A stretch of 64,000 bases of DNA. Origin: Yamagishiella unicocca. Taxonomy: Eukaryota > Chlorophyta > Chlorophyceae > Chlamydomonadales > Volvocaceae. Position numbers and translations under genes: made by a program. Positions 59,718-64,000 of this stretch are shown here, in pieces (the stretch's first letter is position 1; each line of letters starts with the position of its first letter). The notes beneath the pieces are model-generated. The model did no database searches, had not been told where the DNA came from, and saw only the letters and a list, made by a program, of their open reading frames with translations. The stretch lies in contig BDSL01000006.1 in the NCBI GenBank assembly GCA_003116995.1, forward strand, positions 1,488,001 to 1,552,000, given 5' to 3'.

Positions 59718-61630
59718 CAACTGTTAAATGTAAGCTGAATAGCTTCACAAAGGACTACCTGCAGCAACGCGAGAGGTATTTGCAATTGGAAGCCCTTGCA
59801 GGTCTAGGCTACTGCTAAGAGGGGCTATTTGTCTTGTGAAATTTAAGTAATCTGCATAATTTAAGTATATGCAGATTAATAATTTATTTGGTGACGGCCG
59901 ACAGCTTTATCCTGGAGCTGTCATTGCAAAACGGCAAATTATGCAACGCACAGCACAGCCCGTACCCCACAGCACGATGCCCCCGGAAGGGGGAATTTAC
60001 CTTGCCGTAGCATTGTAAAGATTTTAAGCTGTTAAGGCCATCTTCCTTGAATTATCGACGAATGGTGTAACTGAGGCTTTGCCATCGGAATTCAAACGGG
60101 CAAAACCTTCACAACTGAAAACTGAGCGTGTGACATTTGTGGCTATGGAAGGATACTTGCAAAAGCAGGAAAGTGTATCGGTTGCAAAATGATTATGTGA
60201 TGCCTGCCTTTGCGTCGTGTCGCTTTGTGTCCTACAGTTGCCTTGCCGCTGCCTTCTCATGATCCACGACCTGCCCCCTTAGCCTCCATGGCAAAGGCAG
60301 AGGACTAGCGGAGATTACACCTCCTAAGCCATGGATTTCATCCTGATTTTGCGTGAATGGTGTACCATACTATAAGTTCGAGAGGCGGGCACGACGCCAT
60401 TGTGGTTAGATGCACGGTGCCCACTGCCCTTGCGCTCCCTGCTCATCCTCAATTGCACCTACCCACGCCACCAGTCCCTTGCCCCCCCGCCGCCACCAGT
60501 CACCTGCGCCCCCCCACGCGCCCCATCATTCAACACCGCCCGCTCCTGTGCCCCTCGGTGCTCCTAGCACCACTTCAGCCGCCTCTAGCTTGCTCTTTCT
60601 AGCCAGCCTAGCATTACCTGAGCCGCCTTAGGTCGGGCTTACAGCAGCTGACCTGCGGTAAAGGTAACGTGCCCTTAATCGTGTCGGCTCTCTCCTCAGG
60701 GAACGAATGCACGGTCGGTCGATCCATGGATGCGTGACGGGAGCGTGCCAGTGGCCAACGCTGAGGCGAAGGATGGTAAAACCGTCTCCTGGAAGGATTG
60801 CAAAGTGCGTGTTTCGTAAGGCATATACTGCAGTTATGTCGATGGCATATTTCCTGCCGGCCATTATGTGGCAGAAGGAAATGGTGTAGGCATGTGGCAC
60901 GCGTGCTGCGGTCTCTGCCCTTAGCCTGCCCCTGGTTTGCAAACTTCGCAGTGAAACCTGGTTAAAGTGGCCCGCATGGATAAAAAGCGCGGGCGAGCCT
61001 AGATCCAGCACCCGAGCAGGCATGCCTGCCGCCCGACATGAGGGTACGAAGGTCAGCAATGAAAGCGAGCACAATGATGTGTTAAAAGGTAGCCGATTTG
61101 TGTCATCCGGAAAAAATGGACGACAGGTGCCACTCTGCGTCGATTGAGAGCCGGCATCGAGTTCAGAGGACATCTCGTACAACAACCGTGACACGATGCA
61201 AAGCCGGCGCTGAATCAACAAGCCAGGCTCCCGACAAACGAAGCGGGCATAACGTTTCCCAGCATGGCTTAAATGAGCAGATCACGCCGAGAGCTGACAA
61301 TAACACTAACGCATTTATCCCGAAATGATCGCAATGACTATGTCCCCCACATACGCACGATACTGCATCCTGCGCGCGCATATACTTTCTTGCAACCCCG
61401 CCACCTAGTTCCTTGCGCGCCCGAACCCGCGGGCATATGGATCTGATCCGTGTGTCGCCCCGGCGCCACAACCCAACGGCACGCTTGGAAGCAGCAGAGC
61501 GAGGAGACGCAGCGACCCGGTCTCGCGGCACCTGCGTGATGGGCGAGCAGCAGCGTCGCCTCAGCATTAGCGAGATGTGGTGCGCCGAGGCTGCGGCGAC
61601 TTCTCATCTGGTGCGCACCTGGTAACAAGC
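59718..61630. other. region between the membrane-protein gene and the coiled-coil gene
   Basis: No gene was recognised. It holds the promoter of the membrane-protein gene next to 59717, and AT-rich sequence at 59820-59900 (TAATCTGCATAATTTAAG with a near repeat). The minus-strand open frame 60628-61221 (197 codons) has no motif, splice support or algal codon bias and was not called. Confidence 0.4.
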
Positions 61631-61635
61631 TTACA
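61631..61635 (-). terminator. TGTAA polyadenylation signal of the coiled-coil gene
   Basis: TTACA on the plus strand lies 344 bases beyond the stop proposed at 61979. Confidence 0.6.
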
Positions 61636-61978
61636 CGCCTCGCGGCACGTGCCGGTCACCACGCCGGGACGCTTGCCGACAATGCTTGGGCCCGAGCGTC
61701 GACACCTTCTGCCAGCACGCGCGTCAATGCACCTGCACGACAGGGTACAGCCGGACGTAAACATCTGCCATGCGCTTGGCGCAGCGGCGGACGCAGCGGC
61801 GGCACCTCGTGACCACGCATGCCCACCTCCGCGTGTTGTACTGCGCCCTCTAGGAAACGCGTAATTCTGCGCCGCGACACACAGGCATAATACAACACCG
61901 CGAGCTAGCAGCAGGCGTACCTTGGCTGTTCCCCTCGCCGCCGCGTCCAAAAATGCAGCTGCCTCCTGCGAGCGCCCC

Positions 61979-64000
61979 TCATCGCCCACCTCCGCGAGCT
62001 TCGTTCCGCATCAAGGACAGCCGCCGCTCAAGTTGGTGTATCTCCTGCGGAACAAACTTGGGTTACTAGCAGCTGCTCGTCCTCTGTACGGCGATGCTGC
62101 GGGTGACAGGCGCGATGGGCCTGCAGCACGGTTCTAGCACATAGGCAAACTGCCAAACAAGGGAACCGTAAACACGCATCATAGAATGGTAATCAAGCCA
62201 GCCGACTGTATACCAACAATCACAGTCCACGCAGACCGTTTCCGCTTCCGTTACGCCCCGCCCTGCCGCACCTGCAAGTCGCTCAGCCGCATTGATTCGA
62301 GCGCCTGCATTCGGCGCAGCTGGCCCAGCAGGGCTCGCGAGGCCGCCACCTGCTCTCGGCGCGCGGACTGCAGCACCTCCCGGCTGGCCGCATCGGCCTC
62401 GGCGGCCCGCAGTGCAGCGGCATGCGCCGCCACCTCACGCTCGCGGCTTGCTGCTAGCTCGTGGGCCGGAGCGGAGCCCGAGGCCCGATTGACATGCCAT
62501 GCCTGGAGCACCGCAGTCGGTCGTGGAAGCGGTCGGGGGAATGAGGATACGGAAAATTAAGAATAACGCCTCTACCCTGCTTCAGCGGCAGCTCCGTCAG
62601 CCATCCAAGAGGTACGGCACTAGCAAAGTCATCGCCCGCCGTGGATGCTACCGCGCCAACAACCGCAATGATGTGCTGCAACACATCTTCGTACCTCAGC
62701 CGCGAACGAGTGGTCAGCGCCCATGCGACGCGGTACCTCCGGTGCAGTGATAGCCAGCAGCTGCGTCCGTAGCGCCACATTCTCTACCCGCAGCTCCTGC
62801 GCGCATCACGAAAAGGAGTACGCGTGGTACGGGCATCCGCAACCCACAATTGGTGCTCCAACAAGTCCGCGGCTGCTGCGCCGGGGCTCCACGCGCTACT
62901 TGGCCTCGCCTGGGTCCAGGAGCTGAGGTCAACACGGCGCACTGGACGTGGGGTTCAAACGAACAGCTTAACCTTTGCGAGTCCGTAACACTTAATAATT
63001 CCCACTGCATGTCGACGGCCAAATGTGGCGGATTCTAGCTGTCCTGGTACATAAGACGCACCCTACACGTCGCTTCCATCGCCTCCAGCCGCTCCTCCGC
63101 CGCCACTCTGGCCTGCTGCGCGGCCGCTAGCTCCAGATGCAGCTGCGCCGCTAGCTCCGCCTGTGCCGCCAGCTCGCCACGCGCGCCCGTTAGCCTGCAC
63201 AGTGAAGCATGATGGCTCCAATCGCGTGCCCTCCAAAACGAGGCCATGCGGCAATGCCGCATTCCAGGACGCTTCCCTGAGCCGGTTCCCAACGGAATGC
63301 CGGCACACAAGGCAACCCTAGCACACATATCACACACTTGTTTCCCGTTACTTGCACGCTGGGCGCAGTGCGGTAGGATTCGAAACACGCCGTGGTGTGG
63401 CCTAGTGGCAACATGTTGTGAAAGCCGCCCCGCACTTAACAAACATACCACTTTGGGATTTGGTAGACCGCGGATTTGGTAAACCGCATCGCAAGGGATC
63501 CGGGAGCCCTGAGGTGGACATATCCTTGCCTGTACGACGGCCGCGCATACCTCTGCTGCATGTCCGCCATGCTGTCGACATCCGCCGCGTTGCGCTCCGC
63601 AAAGCTCCGGTCGTTGCAACAGCAGCAGCAGCACCCAGCGTTGTTGGCATTGCTGGATGAGGCAGCGGCAGTGGCAATAATATTTATTGCTAGGCTCGAC
63701 GACATGACGTGCTCATCTAGCACACGTGTTTGCAACGCGAAAAACAATGGCCATGCCACCTCCGTGCTAGCAAGTGCCCGCACAGGGGCCTCAGGCCAGG
63801 CACAGCAGGGATCGTCCAGCCCGCAGCGCCCGTACCTGGCCGCCGCCTCGGCTGCAGCATGTTCCGCCTCCTGAAGACGCCTCTCGAGCTCCAGCACGCG
63901 CCGTCGCGCCTCGGCTGCGGCCGCCGCTAGGGGCCGCATGTCGGCCGCCCGGGCCTCCAGCGCACGGCACCGCTTGGAAAGCTGGTCCAGCACCCGGAGC
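61979..64000 (-). CDS. coiled-coil protein, 3' part (5' end outside the window)
   Basis: Minus-strand exons: 64000-63836 (partial), 63604-63551, 63194-63062, 62796-62737, 62502-62272 and 62044-61979, in phase to a TGA at 61979. The visible ~235 residues are almost wholly alpha-helical heptads rich in Ala, Glu, Arg and Leu: LDQLSKRCRALEARAADM, ARRRVLELERRLQEAEHAAA, LAAQAELAAQLHLELAAAQQ, RVAAEERLEAMEATCRELRV, REREVAAHAAALRAAEADAA, EIHQLERRLSLMRNEAR. No domain or family was identified. It may be a centrosomal, basal body or cytoskeletal protein, but many proteins share this composition. The 63604 acceptor is weak in pyrimidines. After the stop a second frame stays open to 61921, so an extra exon or an indel in the assembly is possible. 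Confidence 0.7.

Noticed and set aside
60628..61221. 197-codon minus-strand open frame
   Set aside because: It has no recognisable domain, no algal codon bias, no splice context and a mixed composition, so it is probably a chance frame in less GC-rich intergenic DNA.

Overview
The window is nuclear DNA from a green alga of the volvocine group (Volvox, Gonium, Eudorina or Chlamydomonas type). The evidence is GC-rich, intron-dense genes with GTGCGT/GTGAGT donors, TGTAA polyadenylation signals, a nuclear photosystem I subunit gene with a transit peptide, cilium-type genes, and C-rich introns full of short repeats. The sequence does not fix the species. No bacterial, viral or organellar genes were seen. 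LAYOUT. 358-1462 (+) ARF1-class GTPase. 2675-6511 (-) TBC1D22/Gyp1-type Rab GTPase-activating protein whose first exon was not found. About 7475-18825 (+) very long protein kinase of the GRIK/SnAK-CaMKK type ending in a cyclic-nucleotide-binding-like domain. 18826-23176, long 3' and intergenic DNA. 23177-24470 (+) PsaL. 25524-29254 (-) OGFOD3-like 2-oxoglutarate/Fe(II) oxygenase. 31537-36476 (-) leucine-rich-repeat protein with an acidic/lysine-rich N-terminus. 36773-40720 (+) MEX1 maltose exporter. 41981-42668 (+) doubtful small gene or 5' exons. 43367-52343 (+) giant low-complexity protein with a universal-stress-protein-like domain. 55567-57907 (+) STPG1-type sperm-tail PG-rich repeat protein. 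58729-59717 (-) single-pass membrane protein of unknown function. 61979-64000 (-) 3' part of a coiled-coil protein that continues past the window. All exon chains were assembled by hand from splice sites, reading-frame phase and family alignment. For ARF1 (181 aa), PsaL (198 aa), MEX1 (369 aa), STPG1 (395 aa), the LRR protein (590 aa) and the oxygenase (640 aa) the phases close exactly from ATG to stop. THEMES. The genes are housekeeping and algal-cell functions (vesicle traffic, photosynthesis, starch-derived sugar export, energy signalling, cilium) and are not an operon-like pathway. MEX1 (maltose export) and a GRIK-like kinase (in plants, an activator of SnRK1 energy signalling) both relate to carbon status, but nothing here links them functionally. 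The LRR and MEX1 genes diverge from a 296-base gap. The most unusual content is in the introns. At least three short dispersed repeat families recur in introns of unrelated genes. Their G-rich orientation lies mostly just downstream of 5' splice sites and the C-rich complement mostly near 3' splice sites. One family has expanded into an 11-copy array in a kinase intron, and one intron carries a 55-65 base inverted pair. Other points of interest are two GC-AG introns, a duplicated splice donor, a minisatellite that starts in the last codons of MEX1, and the kinase plus cyclic-nucleotide-binding architecture.
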